From NCBI GenBank assembly GCA_002483365.1, contig DLHT01000003.1, forward strand, positions 310,001 through 374,000: 64,000 bases of DNA, given 5' to 3'. The notes beneath the pieces are model-generated. The model was not told the origin of the DNA. It was given only the letters and a program-made list of their open reading frames with translations, and made no database searches. This DNA comes from Cellvibrio sp. UBA7661. GTDB taxonomy: Bacteria; Pseudomonadota; Gammaproteobacteria; Pseudomonadales; Cellvibrionaceae. Below are positions 1 through 9,786 of the stretch, one piece after another. The position numbers and the translations under genes are program-made. Numbering within the stretch: position 1 is the stretch's first letter; each line of letters begins with the position of its first letter.

Positions 1-2525
1 GTTGTGACTCACAAAAAACAGAAGCTCCCTCGGCTACCACACCATCTGCTGCCACAACCACTGCTACCAAAGTGGAATGGCCTGCTATCACCAGTGCGGT
101 AAAACAAGACCCGGCGGTTGAGCAGCGTATTGACGAGCTGCTGGCCAAAATGACGTTGGAAGAGAAAATCGGCCAGGTCATTCAACCCGAAATCAAATTC
201 CTGACCCCCGAGGATATCAAGCAGTATCACGTGGGTTCTGTGCTGAACGGCGGTGGCAGTACTCCGGGCAGCAACAAATACGCAACAATGGAAGACTGGG
301 TCAATCTGGCCGACAGTTTCTATAACGCATCGATCGATAAATCCAACGGCCGTATTGGTATTCCGATCATGTGGGGTACCGATGCGGTACACGGCTTGGG
401 CAACGTAATTGGCGCAACCCTGTTCCCGCACAACATTGCGCTGGGCGCGACCAATAACCCTGAGCTGCTGAAAGACATCGGCCGTGTGACTGCTGTTGAA
501 ATCGCCGTGACCGGCCTTGACTGGGACTTCTCGCCTACAGTTGCTGTAGCACGCGATGACCGCTGGGGCCGCGCTTATGAAAGCTGGTCTGAAGATCCAA
601 AAATCGTTGGCGACTTTGCCGGCAAGATGGTCGAAGGCCTGCAGGGTAAAGGCGGTTCTGAAGAGTTCCTGTCCAATAACCATGTAATCGCAACCGCCAA
701 ACACTTTATTGGCGATGGCGGCACCTTGAACGGTGTGGACCGCGGTCCAACCCAAGGCGATGAGCAGCATCTGCGTGACATCCACGGCGCTGGCTATTTC
801 AGTGCGCTGGAGTCTGGCGTACAGGCGGTGATGGCCTCCTTCACCAGCTGGGATGGCACCCGTATGCACGGCCACAAATATCTGCTGACGGACGTACTCA
901 AAGGCCAAATGGGCTTTGATGGTTTGGTCGTAGGCGACTGGAGCGGCCACAGTTTTATCCCCGGCTGTACCGCTGTGGATTGTCCTGAATCGCTGATGGC
1001 GGGCCTGGACGTTTATATGGTGCCCGAGCCTAACTGGAAAGAGCTCTACAACAACCTGCTTGCCCAAGCCAAATCCGGTGAAGTCACCGCCGAGCGTCTG
1101 GACGATGCGGTACGCCGTATCCTGCGTGTGAAAATCCGTGCCGGTCTGTTCGAGAAAGGTGCTCCATCTACACGCCCATTGGCCGGCAAGAAAGAACTGC
1201 TGGGTGCACCTGAGCATCGCGCAATTGCGCGTCAGGCGGTGCGTGAATCGCTGGTGATGCTGAAAAACAAAAACAACCTTTTGCCACTCGCGCGCAACCA
1301 AAAAATTCTGGTCGCGGGTGATGGCGCTGACAATATCGGCAAACAAGCCGGTGGTTGGTCTGTGACCTGGCAAGGTACTGGTAACGTCAACTCCGATTTC
1401 CCCGGTGCCACTTCTATTTATGGCGGTATCAATGAAGTCGTAAGCGCCGCAGGCGGTACCGCTACCCTGAGCGTGGATGGTTCATTTAGCGATAAACCCG
1501 ATGTCGCCATCGTCGTTTTCGGTGAAGACCCCTACGCTGAAATGCAGGGCGATGTGGGCATGCTCGCCTACAAACCGCGCAACCCTGCTGATCTGGAATT
1601 GCTGAAAAAACTGCGCAGTCAGGGCATTCCTGTCGTATCCCTGTTTATCACCGGTCGCCCACTGTGGGTTAACCGCGAGCTCAACGCGTCTGATGCGTTT
1701 GTTGCGATTTGGCAACCAGGTACCGAAGGTGCAGGTGTTGCGGATGTGATCTTCAAAAATGCCGCCGGTGAAATCAATTACGATATGAAAGGCCGCCTGA
1801 GCTTCTCCTGGCCAAAACATCCTGACCAAACGCCGCTCAACAAAGGTGACGCGAATTACGACCCACTGTTCGCATACGGCTATGGTATGAGCTATGCCGA
1901 CAAAAACACCCTGGGTGATGACTTGCCGGAAGATGGCCTGAAAGCCGCTGAAGCATTGGATGTATTGGAAATTTTCAACCGTCGTCCAATGGAGCCATGG
2001 CAGCTGGAAATTATCGGCTACCAAAACGACATAGTGCCAATGAACAGCAACACCGTTAAAGCCTCGTCGCTCACCATTAAAGCGGTTGACCGCGATATGC
2101 AGGAAGATGCGCGCCGCGTAGAGTGGAATGGCTCAGGTAATGGCCAAGTGGCATTATCAGTCGCCAACCGTCAGGACTTTATCAACTACTACAACAGCGA
2201 TTCCGCGCTGGTGTTTGATATTAAAGTTGATGCCGCACCAAGCGCTGTTGCCTACTTGCGTTTGGGTTGTGGTTCTTACTGTGCATCGGACATCGACCTG
2301 AGCGAAAAACTCAAGGGCTTCGCCGGTCAAGGCTGGCAAACAGTCACTGTGCCATTCAAGTGCTATCCGCAATCCGGTGCCAACTTCGGTATCGCACAAC
2401 CACCAGAAGAGTTCTGGACACAAATCCTGCAACCTTTCTCGCTGATCACCAGCGGCACTATGGATATCACCTTCGCTAAAGTAAGCGTGGTAAAAGGTGC
2501 AGGCAAAGATGTAGCCTGTCCGTAA
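1..2525 (+). CDS. GH3 beta-glucosidase / 1,4-beta-glucan glucohydrolase lipoprotein (5' end missing)
   Basis: Releases glucose from the non-reducing ends of beta-glucans or cello-oligosaccharides. The reading frame is open to the left edge (first full codon at base 3) and begins Cys-Asp-Ser, followed by an Ala/Thr/Pro-rich linker, so the Cys is probably the lipidated residue and signal peptide and start lie outside the window. The GTG at 72 is not the start. Then come the GH3 N domain (KHFIGDGG; nucleophile Asp in VVGDWSGHS near base 936), the GH3 C domain (GEDPYAEMQGD carries the likely acid/base Glu) and a C-terminal beta-sandwich of about 170 residues like that of marine ExoP-type glucosidases. 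Likely an outer-membrane lipoprotein acting in the last step of cellulose or mixed-linkage glucan breakdown. Exact substrate preference is inferred. Confidence 0.9.
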   Translation, partial: CDSQKTEAPSATTPSAATTTATKVEWPAITSAVKQDPAVEQRIDELLAKMTLEEKIGQVIQPEIKFLTPEDIKQYHVGSVLNGGGSTPGSNKYATMEDWVNLADSFYNASIDKSNGRIGIPIMWGTDAVHGLGNVIGATLFPHNIALGATNNPELLKDIGRVTAVEIAVTGLDWDFSPTVAVARDDRWGRAYESWSEDPKIVGDFAGKMVEGLQGKGGSEEFLSNNHVIATAKHFIGDGGTLNGVDRGPTQGDEQHLRDIHGAGYFSALESGVQAVMASFTSWDGTRMHGHKYLLTDVLKGQMGFDGLVVGDWSGHSFIPGCTAVDCPESLMAGLDVYMVPEPNWKELYNNLLAQAKSGEVTAERLDDAVRRILRVKIRAGLFEKGAPSTRPLAGKKELLGAPEHRAIARQAVRESLVMLKNKNNLLPLARNQKILVAGDGADNIGKQAGGWSVTWQGTGNVNSDFPGATSIYGGINEVVSAAGGTATLSVDGSFSDKPDVAIVVFGEDPYAEMQGDVGMLAYKPRNPADLELLKKLRSQGIPVVSLFITGRPLWVNRELNASDAFVAIWQPGTEGAGVADVIFKNAAGEINYDMKGRLSFSWPKHPDQTPLNKGDANYDPLFAYGYGMSYADKNTLGDDLPEDGLKAAEALDVLEIFNRRPMEPWQLEIIGYQNDIVPMNSNTVKASSLTIKAVDRDMQEDARRVEWNGSGNGQVALSVANRQDFINYYNSDSALVFDIKVDAAPSAVAYLRLGCGSYCASDIDLSEKLKGFAGQGWQTVTVPFKCYPQSGANFGIAQPPEEFWTQILQPFSLITSGTMDITFAKVSVVKGAGKDVACP

Positions 2526-2548
2526 TACCACTCGTTGCATAAATAAAA

Positions 2549-2580
2549 AGCCCGATCAGCAAAACTGATCGGGCTTTTTG
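2549..2580 (+). terminator. Rho-independent terminator after the GH3 gene
   Basis: A perfect 11-bp GC-rich stem (2549-2559 with 2565-2575) with a 5-nt A-rich loop is followed by TTTTTG and more T. It lies 24 bp after the stop codon. Confidence 0.9.
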
Positions 2581-2708
2581 TTTTTTGTACTTTTGTAAAA
2601 TTTTTTTATGCAGGTTTTTACTTATCGCTAATTTTTAATCAACCAAGCAGGCCGATTGGTTTACATACAATCAATAAAAATATTAATCGTCAAACGGCCT
2701 TTCCGGAT

Positions 2709-4193
2709 TCAGCGCTGTGACTTGCAATAGTGGCTAACAAATTCGTGATGCATCGGTAACTTTGCGACTACCTCAGCAATTGTTGCGCGCATTTTGGAAA
2801 GATGCCCGATCATCTCCTCATCAGACATGGTCTGGAATATCAAATGATGATGCTTTGGCATAAGCCCTTGACCCAGCATAACGTGCAGCCACGAATCAAG
2901 TCTGAACAACTCTCGACTATCCTGATAAGACAGCGCATGTTCTTTAAATAATTCAAGTCGATGGGACAATGAATCCGGAACACTCATATTTTTACAATAG
3001 CGCCAGAACTCACTGTCTTCACGCGAAGTAACGTGATAATGCAAAATAATAAAATCGCGAATGTTTTCCAATTCCGCTATCAATTGTTGATTATATTCTT
3101 TGATTATTGTTTGCGTTATGCCATTAAATGGAAACATATTCATGAGCCGGACAACACCTATCATAAACATGTAAATACTGGTCGATTCCAGCGGCTCGAC
3201 AAAGCCACTCGAAAGCCCCAACGCAATACAATTTCGATTCCAAAAAACCTTGCGTCGCCCGGTTTTATATTTAATGACCCGGGGATCTGTTAACACTTTC
3301 CCTTTAACATTATTTAAAAGATGCGCTTTTGCTTGATCATCAGACATGAAGTCACTGCAAAAAACATTGCCATTACCAACGCGATGCTGAAGGGGAATAT
3401 GCCACTGCCAACCGGCATGATGGGCAGTACAGGTTACATAAGGCTTGGGTGGTTCTACCGATTCGGTTTGTATAGCAATAGCACTGTTACAGGGCAACCA
3501 GTGCGACCAATCTTCATAAGGTGTGTTTAAAGTTTTATCAATTAACAGGCCGGTAAAACCGGTGCAATCGATAAATAAATCGCCTTCAATAAGTTCGCCC
3601 GACTCCAATAAGAGCGCCTTGATATCGCCATCAGGATGCTGCTGCACCTGCTGAATTTTTCCTTCAATACGCTTGGCGCCATGCTTTTCACTAAATTGAC
3701 GTAAAAATTTTGCGTAGCGGGTAGCATCAAGATGATAAGCATAATTGATACTGCCGGTTTTTGACGTAGCAAACTTATTTGCTTTAGCCGCCTGCACCTC
3801 CAAACTATACTCACCAAATTCGGCGTTTATCCCTTTGCTTTTTGCATGCAACCAAAAATGTTGAAATTCAGCAAGGTAACTGCCTTTCCCCGTAGAGCCA
3901 AAAGGGTGAATATATTCATCGCCAATTTGGCCCCAGTTTTTAAACGAAATACCCAGTTTGAATACCGCTTCGGTAGCACGCATAAACTCTTGTTCATCAA
4001 TCCCTAACAATGCGTGAAAAGTCCGCATCGGCGGGATAGTGGCTTCGCCAACGCCAACGGTTCCAATTTGATCTGACTCAACCAGCACCACATCCAGGAG
4101 TTTTCCCAGCTGCTTGGACAGGGCCGCGGCGGCAACCCAACCTGCAGTACCACCACCCGCAATTACTACTTTTTTTACACTATTATTTTTCAT
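2709..4193 (-). CDS. Tryptophan-halogenase-like FAD-dependent protein
   Basis: Flavin-dependent halogenase family (PF04820). The N-terminus has an FAD-binding GGGTAGW loop, and the family signature WxWxIP is visible as GWQWHIP. Length (494 aa) is normal. The start is ATG 4193; GTG 4199 is possible, with a GAG motif a few bases upstream. It is the last gene of the sapC-cupin-halogenase run, about 50 bp after the cupin gene. Similar genes recur beside TonB receptors in Caulobacter, Xanthomonas and Cellvibrio-type genomes, where free tryptophan is an unlikely substrate. The real substrate is unknown; modification of an imported or surface molecule is inference. Confidence 0.85.
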   Translation of the reverse strand: MKNNSVKKVVIAGGGTAGWVAAAALSKQLGKLLDVVLVESDQIGTVGVGEATIPPMRTFHALLGIDEQEFMRATEAVFKLGISFKNWGQIGDEYIHPFGSTGKGSYLAEFQHFWLHAKSKGINAEFGEYSLEVQAAKANKFATSKTGSINYAYHLDATRYAKFLRQFSEKHGAKRIEGKIQQVQQHPDGDIKALLLESGELIEGDLFIDCTGFTGLLIDKTLNTPYEDWSHWLPCNSAIAIQTESVEPPKPYVTCTAHHAGWQWHIPLQHRVGNGNVFCSDFMSDDQAKAHLLNNVKGKVLTDPRVIKYKTGRRKVFWNRNCIALGLSSGFVEPLESTSIYMFMIGVVRLMNMFPFNGITQTIIKEYNQQLIAELENIRDFIILHYHVTSREDSEFWRYCKNMSVPDSLSHRLELFKEHALSYQDSRELFRLDSWLHVMLGQGLMPKHHHLIFQTMSDEEMIGHLSKMRATIAEVVAKLPMHHEFVSHYCKSQR

Positions 4194-4250
4194 CGCCACA
4201 GCTCATCAATTAATCGCATTCGTCAATATATTTGCAGATAGATAAAACGT

Positions 4251-5297
4251 TTAACGGTTCAGTTTATTCAGCAACATTGCACGCAACATTTTACTTTTTG
4301 CCAAATCCATTTCACCAAGATACCCTCGCGCTGGCTCCGGTAAATGTTCGGCAGCTTGCTCAGCATCACCAAAAATGTAGTAGTCAAAAATGTGTTTCCA
4401 CCCCAACTTTTCGTGCTCCGGTTTGTCGCGCAAACTCAATAACGCGTGATACAGCACGTTGCTAGCAGCTCCCATGTATTTCGGTGAATTACTCCACCAG
4501 TAATTTACCAGCACATTAAAAGTATTAAGCGCTTCAACCTGGTGCCACCACATACTTGGTAGGTACAACGCATCGCCTGCTTCCAGCTCAGCAATTTGGC
4601 CGTGCTGAATCGCATCGGCAAATTTTGGGTATTGTGTGAAGTCGGGATTATTAAAATCCACCATGCTTAATGCTTGCCCACCTGGAGTCGGTGTTAAAGG
4701 CCCCGGATACAGGTTGGCAATTTGGTCCGGAGGGAAAAGGGTGAACCTGCGCTTGCCTACTACGCAGCAGGCTAAATTATCCGAAGCATCGTAGTGACAG
4801 CAAGCGGTGGTGCGATTGCCAATCCAGATGCTGATGCGTAGATCTTCAAGCGGAACTATCGATTCAGGCCGTGGAATAACAATATCATTCTCGCGCCTGA
4901 AATCCGGAAAGTGTGTGTCGATAACATTCGAAGCAATGTAATACGATGTGGGATTCTGTTCGTTAAAACCTGCCTGAATCAGATCAAGCACTTCATCCAC
5001 CCGCATTGTGCGGGAATCGTAATTTAGCTGTGTGCGTTCTTCGTTGTAAAAGAAACGACCTTTGATGTCGGGCGATCCAATACAGGCCGTTGAAGGGCGC
5101 CCGTTATAGTGCGACTTTAAATAGTGAATTGCATGACTATCTGATTGTCGCCCTTGTTCAGCAAGTTTCCAGTGATTGATTAAACCCTTAATAACAACCG
5201 GTTCTTTGGATGAAAAAACGTCTTCATCCAAAGCCCGGCTTTCGTAATCAGTAATAACTTTTGTTCTAGCGGTAATCATTGTCATAATATTTTTCAC
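4251..5297 (-). CDS. Cupin_8 / JmjC-like Fe(II)-2-oxoglutarate hydroxylase-like protein
   Basis: 348-residue protein of the cupin_8 (PF13621) family, related to FIH-type hydroxylases. The facial triad looks intact: HYD near residue 168 and a distal His in MWWHQVE near residue 250, with a KRRFTLFPP strand between them, as in family members. The start codon has further in-frame ATGs a few codons later (5285, 5279). It lies between sapC (28 bp upstream) and the halogenase gene, so an operon is likely. Presumably an oxygen-dependent hydroxylase; substrate unknown. Pairing with a flavin halogenase suggests successive oxidative tailoring, which is inference. Confidence 0.85.
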   Translation of the reverse strand: MKNIMTMITARTKVITDYESRALDEDVFSSKEPVVIKGLINHWKLAEQGRQSDSHAIHYLKSHYNGRPSTACIGSPDIKGRFFYNEERTQLNYDSRTMRVDEVLDLIQAGFNEQNPTSYYIASNVIDTHFPDFRRENDIVIPRPESIVPLEDLRISIWIGNRTTACCHYDASDNLACCVVGKRRFTLFPPDQIANLYPGPLTPTPGGQALSMVDFNNPDFTQYPKFADAIQHGQIAELEAGDALYLPSMWWHQVEALNTFNVLVNYWWSNSPKYMGAASNVLYHALLSLRDKPEHEKLGWKHIFDYYIFGDAEQAAEHLPEPARGYLGEMDLAKSKMLRAMLLNKLNR

Positions 5298-5325
5298 GCT
5301 GACTTTTTAGGCTATTCTGACAACA

Positions 5326-6048
5326 TTACTTTTTCTTATTTTTGATTTCTGTCAATTTTCGGATATTTGTCATTGAGCTTATTACTGCATAGGCGAGCGG
5401 TAAAAATCCAAGCTTGTTCAATTTTTCTAATTGCTCACCGCCAAGCGCCATCAATTTTTCTTCATTAATAGTGAAGTTACCCACCAAACGCTGTTTCTCA
5501 CCGTTATGTAAATCGATCTCTATATCAACAGGCTCAATTAAACCAAGTTCGGTAAAAGCATTGAACATTGCATCTTGCATCGCAATGCCCTCGTGAACAA
5601 TGTTCAAAATACGGGCGATGTGATCCAGATAAGGACCGTTACCGCCATGTTCCAAAAACAATGGATACCCTTTTTCATCATTTGCTTTTGGATGATCCAA
5701 ATCGATATGGATGACAGGCACTTTTTTCTTGTCCGTATCGGATTGGAAGCCAATAAGGAAAGGGCCTCTGGCAATCACTGCCGGAATATAATGTGCGTCC
5801 CACCCTGCTTTTACTGTTGGGTTTAAAAACAGATTTTCACCTTGACTCAACCCCAACAAAACAATTGCGTGAAATTTTTGCGTTTCAGGATTTTTCCTGA
5901 ACAGGATTGGATATTCTTTTTGCAGCTCAATAAATTCGGTAGGAAACGCTAATACGCTACTGACATTATCGCCAAATTCGGCGCCGAAGCGGGTGACTAC
6001 TTTTAAATCCTGGTGTGCCAGGTTATTCAATAATACTGTGTTTGCCAT
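5326..6048 (-). CDS. SapC family protein
   Basis: 240 aa matching the SapC family (PF07277), named after a Campylobacter S-layer-associated gene but found mostly beside TonB receptors in aquatic Proteobacteria. There is no signal peptide or membrane segment, so it is probably cytoplasmic. The N-terminus (NTVLLNNLAHQDLKVV) and the FPTEF segment fit the family. First gene of the three-gene run downstream of the TonB receptor, separated from it by a hairpin terminator. Molecular function is not established. Confidence 0.85.
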   Translation of the reverse strand: MANTVLLNNLAHQDLKVVTRFGAEFGDNVSSVLAFPTEFIELQKEYPILFRKNPETQKFHAIVLLGLSQGENLFLNPTVKAGWDAHYIPAVIARGPFLIGFQSDTDKKKVPVIHIDLDHPKANDEKGYPLFLEHGGNGPYLDHIARILNIVHEGIAMQDAMFNAFTELGLIEPVDIEIDLHNGEKQRLVGNFTINEEKLMALGGEQLEKLNKLGFLPLAYAVISSMTNIRKLTEIKNKKK

Positions 6049-6182
6049 TGCTTGATATCCAGACCTTTAAAAACCCATGATTATTTATAAAATTTTATCT
6101 GTATTTGATGTAGCAAATATAAATGAAGCATACCTGAGAATGCAGAAACTTTTCAGATGAAATTAAAAAGCCAGAAGAAATT

Positions 6183-6208
6183 AAAAAGCCGCTTTTCAGC
6201 GGCTTTTT
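6183..6208 (-). terminator. Bidirectional hairpin terminator between TonB receptor and sapC
   Basis: AAAAAGCCGCT / AGCGGCTTTTT forms an 11-bp stem with a TTTC loop, reading as an intrinsic terminator on either strand. It sits 44 bp after the receptor stop, so sapC expression needs read-through or its own promoter. Confidence 0.85.
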
Positions 6209-6251
6209 AACTTATCAACGATAAGATATTTAATTGAATCTAACGATTTAA

Positions 6252-9200
6252 TTAAAAGGTATAACGGGCACCAAGTTGATAACGTGCACCCAAGTCATAC
6301 ATATCCCACATCATCGCGTAATTACGGCCGTGTGAACGGCTGTCTTCACCAGTAATGTTGATACCTTCCAAAGACACAGTCAGTGCGTCAGTCACCGAGT
6401 AACTCAGGTTAAGATCGATTTGAGAATAATCCTCGATATAACGTGGGTTACTGAAACCACCTCTGCTTGTCTCATTCAAGTACTCGCCACGCCAGTTATA
6501 CGCAATACGTGCCTGGAAGCGGTCGTTTTCGTATATACCTGACAGGTTTGCAGTATCACTCAAGCCAACCAACGCAAATTGAGACTCGGTTGGTGAACCC
6601 AGGTTATCAAAACCTACGTCACCACGAACCAGGGTGTAGTTAGCCTGAACACCAAAACCGGTATCGCCGAAGAAGTGCTGCACGGCGAGTTCAATACCGT
6701 GGATTTTAGCTTCGCGTCCATTGTTTGGCGTATTGGTTCTAAACACCGCCAGCGGATCAGTTGAGTTGTCGTAAATATCCCAACCCGGTTGAGCGAGGAT
6801 GAACTGATCTTGCTCACTCGTTCCGGTGTAGCCAGTGTTACCAAACTCAGCCACCCAAGCTGCATTGAGGCCGCCACCAGGCAAAGCGACATATTCGTTG
6901 AATGCTGTCTGACTGAACAGGGAAACATCGCTAACGGCGATTCCAGCTGCTTTCAACTGTGCTGCTGCTGCCTCTACACGAGGCCCGTTAGTCGAGTTAC
7001 GAATACCAAGCAACTCGCGGTTTACTTGTTCGGAACCAATAAAGTTCTTCACATTCTTTTCAAACACACCGATAGAAGCGTAGCTACCTTCATCGTAGTA
7101 CCACTCCACGGAAAGGTCGAAGTTAGTTGACTCCAAAGGTAACAAGCCAGGGTTTGATGCGCTTGCTGTTGGAATAGCGCCCAAATAGGTAGGACCACCA
7201 CCGCTACCAAAGTTGGAAGCGGATACGCCCAGAGAACCCAAGCCCGCTCTGGCAATGGTTTTGCTGAACGAGAAGCGGCTGACCACATCATCAGTCACAT
7301 TCAATGTTAAATCGAAGCTGGGCAGCAGGTTGTCATAGCTAGCCTTGGCAGAAGCCAACGTCTGTGGTTTGGAGCTATCAACGTTGATAGAGACGTCGTT
7401 GTCGCTCTCCCAGCGGTAGAAGTAAGCAGAGGACAAAGAGCTTGAATCTACATCGGTAGTCTCATAGCGCAAACCGGTCAAAACACTGAACGGCATAGTC
7501 CCTACGTTACCTTCCAAGCCAATCTGGAAGTAAGCAGACTGCATATCCTCTACCACAATGTTATGGGCAGACTGGTTCATTTTTGCAGGTAATGTGCTGC
7601 TGTAACGAGGAATAGTCATAGCAGCTTCATACAGCTCTGCAGCGTTGGCAATAAAGCCGTAACCACCCGCTTTTGGAGAGAAGTCGTCGAACTCGCCCTG
7701 AAGATCAAAAGGACGAACCAGACTGCCAAACTCACCTGGGTAGTTACCATCCCAGTTACCCAGAGAAATGTTTCCTGATGCATATCTGCGGGTGTTAGAT
7801 TCCATTTCGCGGGACTCTATACCGAAATCAAAGTGACCGTTGTCGAGCTCGTAACGACCATCAAGTTTAATTTGGGTAACAGAAGATAACTGATCCGCTT
7901 GGTCCAAGTTGAGCATGGTTGAGCTGAGGTCGCTTGGATCAACCATACCATTAGGTGTCCAGGCCTGCTCATCTATAGCTGACTGAGGTCTTTGACGACG
8001 TGAATCATCATAAACGTTCAGATAGGTAGGGAATTCTCCGCCAAAAAACCATTCACGCTCAACAACAACAGGCGCAGCAAGAGCCATACGGATGGAGCCG
8101 GTACCGTGAGGGCCAGTACCACGGCTGTGCATTTCTGAATCGTGCACGTCCAGGCTGAACGAGAGGGCATCATTTACTTGATAACCCAAGTTTACGCCGA
8201 CAGAATCCAGTGTGTTGGTTTGCTCTCTCCACTGTTGTTCGAAACCTTCATCAATCGCATTACCGTATGCCTCTTTGGCATAGATCATGGTTGCGATATC
8301 CTGGTTGTCAAATTCAACAGCCTGGAAATTGCCTTGTTGCTGCATCCAGTTGCCAGCTTGACCCAACTGTGACTTGATTTCATTCTCAGCAAAGGTGTAA
8401 TCCACGGTAGCGGTAAAATCTTCCGTAGGTGCAAACTGAAGGGTTAACTGTGCGTTGTCGCGAGTACGTTGAGTGTCGATAAACTCATAGCGCAAGTCAA
8501 AAAAGCGCGAGTACATCTGGCCCTCATCCGGTGCATTTGTCACTTGGGCACTAGCGTTGTTCCAAGCTCTTTGTGGTTCGTTAACGCTGTCCCACGTGTA
8601 GATGCCCCAATCGTTTACTGTAGCACCAACAGTGCCTGAATCGCGCTCCTGATGGCTGGCACTCAGAGCCACACCGAAAGTTGAGTTGTCATTAGACCAG
8701 CTGAAAAGGCCTGACGCTTCCGGAGTTACGTCGTCACCAGCACGGTTAGTGGTATCCATAACTGCTTTGACGCCAACGCTCGCTACCAAGTCTGGATTAT
8801 CCAGAGGTTTGGCAGTTTTAACGTTAACGGTCGCACCAATACCACCGGTAGTGACATTTGCTTTACCAGTTTTGTATACCTCTACACCGCTAATACCTTC
8901 TGAAGCCAGGTTTGCGAAGTCAAACGCCCTGGAATCACCACCACCACCGTTGCTGGTTGATGCCGCTGGCATAGTACGGCCATTCAGGGTCACCATATTG
9001 TTGTCTGCACCAAAACCACGCACGGTTATTTGCGAACCTTCACCGTTTGAACGGCTGATGGATACGCCAGTGATGCGCTGCAAAGATTCTGCAAGGTTGG
9101 TGTCAGGGAATTTACCGATGTCTTCTGAGCTAATCGCATCCACGACGCCCGCCGAATTACGCTTGGTATCCATAGAACGCTCAAGAGACGCGCGGATACC

Positions 9201-9323
9201 GGTCACGATAACCTCTTCAACACCTTCATCTTGCGCAACGGCAAAACCACTAAAGCCGGTAACGACTGTAGATGCGATGACTGTGGCAATGAGTTTCTTT
9301 TTGAATGTAGCTGTTTGATACAT
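6252..9323 (-). CDS. TonB-dependent outer-membrane receptor (carbohydrate type)
   Basis: 1023-residue TonB-dependent transporter of the Xanthomonas/Caulobacter class (TIGR01782-like). Signal peptide 1-30 (cleavage after FAVA), a TonB-box-like EEVIVTG at 36-42, a plug domain to about residue 170 (DIGKFPDTNLAESLQRITGV, TVRGFG), then a large beta-barrel ending ARYTF with the terminal Phe used by the Bam machinery. Start ATG 9323 has AAGGAG upstream. Takes up a large substrate, probably an oligosaccharide, across the outer membrane using TonB-ExbBD. Proximity to a GH3 glucosidase and to sapC/cupin/halogenase suggests a glycan-uptake locus; the ligand is not readable from sequence. Confidence 0.93.
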   Translation of the reverse strand: MYQTATFKKKLIATVIASTVVTGFSGFAVAQDEGVEEVIVTGIRASLERSMDTKRNSAGVVDAISSEDIGKFPDTNLAESLQRITGVSISRSNGEGSQITVRGFGADNNMVTLNGRTMPAASTSNGGGGDSRAFDFANLASEGISGVEVYKTGKANVTTGGIGATVNVKTAKPLDNPDLVASVGVKAVMDTTNRAGDDVTPEASGLFSWSNDNSTFGVALSASHQERDSGTVGATVNDWGIYTWDSVNEPQRAWNNASAQVTNAPDEGQMYSRFFDLRYEFIDTQRTRDNAQLTLQFAPTEDFTATVDYTFAENEIKSQLGQAGNWMQQQGNFQAVEFDNQDIATMIYAKEAYGNAIDEGFEQQWREQTNTLDSVGVNLGYQVNDALSFSLDVHDSEMHSRGTGPHGTGSIRMALAAPVVVEREWFFGGEFPTYLNVYDDSRRQRPQSAIDEQAWTPNGMVDPSDLSSTMLNLDQADQLSSVTQIKLDGRYELDNGHFDFGIESREMESNTRRYASGNISLGNWDGNYPGEFGSLVRPFDLQGEFDDFSPKAGGYGFIANAAELYEAAMTIPRYSSTLPAKMNQSAHNIVVEDMQSAYFQIGLEGNVGTMPFSVLTGLRYETTDVDSSSLSSAYFYRWESDNDVSINVDSSKPQTLASAKASYDNLLPSFDLTLNVTDDVVSRFSFSKTIARAGLGSLGVSASNFGSGGGPTYLGAIPTASASNPGLLPLESTNFDLSVEWYYDEGSYASIGVFEKNVKNFIGSEQVNRELLGIRNSTNGPRVEAAAAQLKAAGIAVSDVSLFSQTAFNEYVALPGGGLNAAWVAEFGNTGYTGTSEQDQFILAQPGWDIYDNSTDPLAVFRTNTPNNGREAKIHGIELAVQHFFGDTGFGVQANYTLVRGDVGFDNLGSPTESQFALVGLSDTANLSGIYENDRFQARIAYNWRGEYLNETSRGGFSNPRYIEDYSQIDLNLSYSVTDALTVSLEGINITGEDSRSHGRNYAMMWDMYDLGARYQLGARYTF

Positions 9324-9786
9324 GTAGCACTCCTTAATCTAATTATGGTTCAGGACTTTTTGCTAATACCGCCAAAAAATTGGGCTCAAACGTGTCGATG
9401 ATGTTCAAGCCCTCCATCGCTTCTAGCCAAAAGCGAAGGAGACAAGCACAGGACTGACGTGAATTGCTCCTCCACTGTGAATCGATGGTAAACACAGTGT
9501 AGGCGAAAAATCGTCATAGATAGTGCCGACTCGAATACAAGTATCATATATTCATATTGACCACAACATAAACAAAGCCGCTTCTATTCGAATAAACCAT
9601 AAGTGTTACGCCAGACCACACTCCGCACGACAAATTGGTTCATTGGTAGCACTTTTGGTGATGGTTTTTACTGATGAAATTGACAGCCCTGTCAATTGGG
9701 CAAGTACTCATGAAAAAGCCATTGCAGATGACATTACTGCCATCTGCATATTCATCTATGAAAATATTTTGATTAGCAATTAAAGA
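9324..9786. other. 463-bp non-coding region upstream of the TonB receptor, with two dyads
   Basis: No convincing gene. It must hold the receptor promoter and leader. Two inverted repeats are visible: 9412-9422 with 9431-9441 (11 bp, one mismatch, 8-nt loop) and 9474-9480 with 9494-9500 (CACTGTG/CACAGTG, 13-nt spacer). They lie about 90 and 160 bp before the start codon, so they could be leader structures or an operator. Confidence 0.45.

Noticed and set aside
9..1373. Long minus-strand open frame opposite the GH3 gene
   Set aside because: No domain, signal or RBS; it is the complement of a strongly conserved GH3 coding frame.
8686..9318. Plus-strand frame opposite the TonB receptor N-terminus
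   Set aside because: Low-complexity Ser/Thr/Pro translation typical of an antisense shadow; the receptor plug is clear on the other strand.
9523..9783. 86-codon plus-strand frame upstream of the TonB receptor
   Set aside because: No recognisable domain and no RBS; lies in the receptor upstream region.
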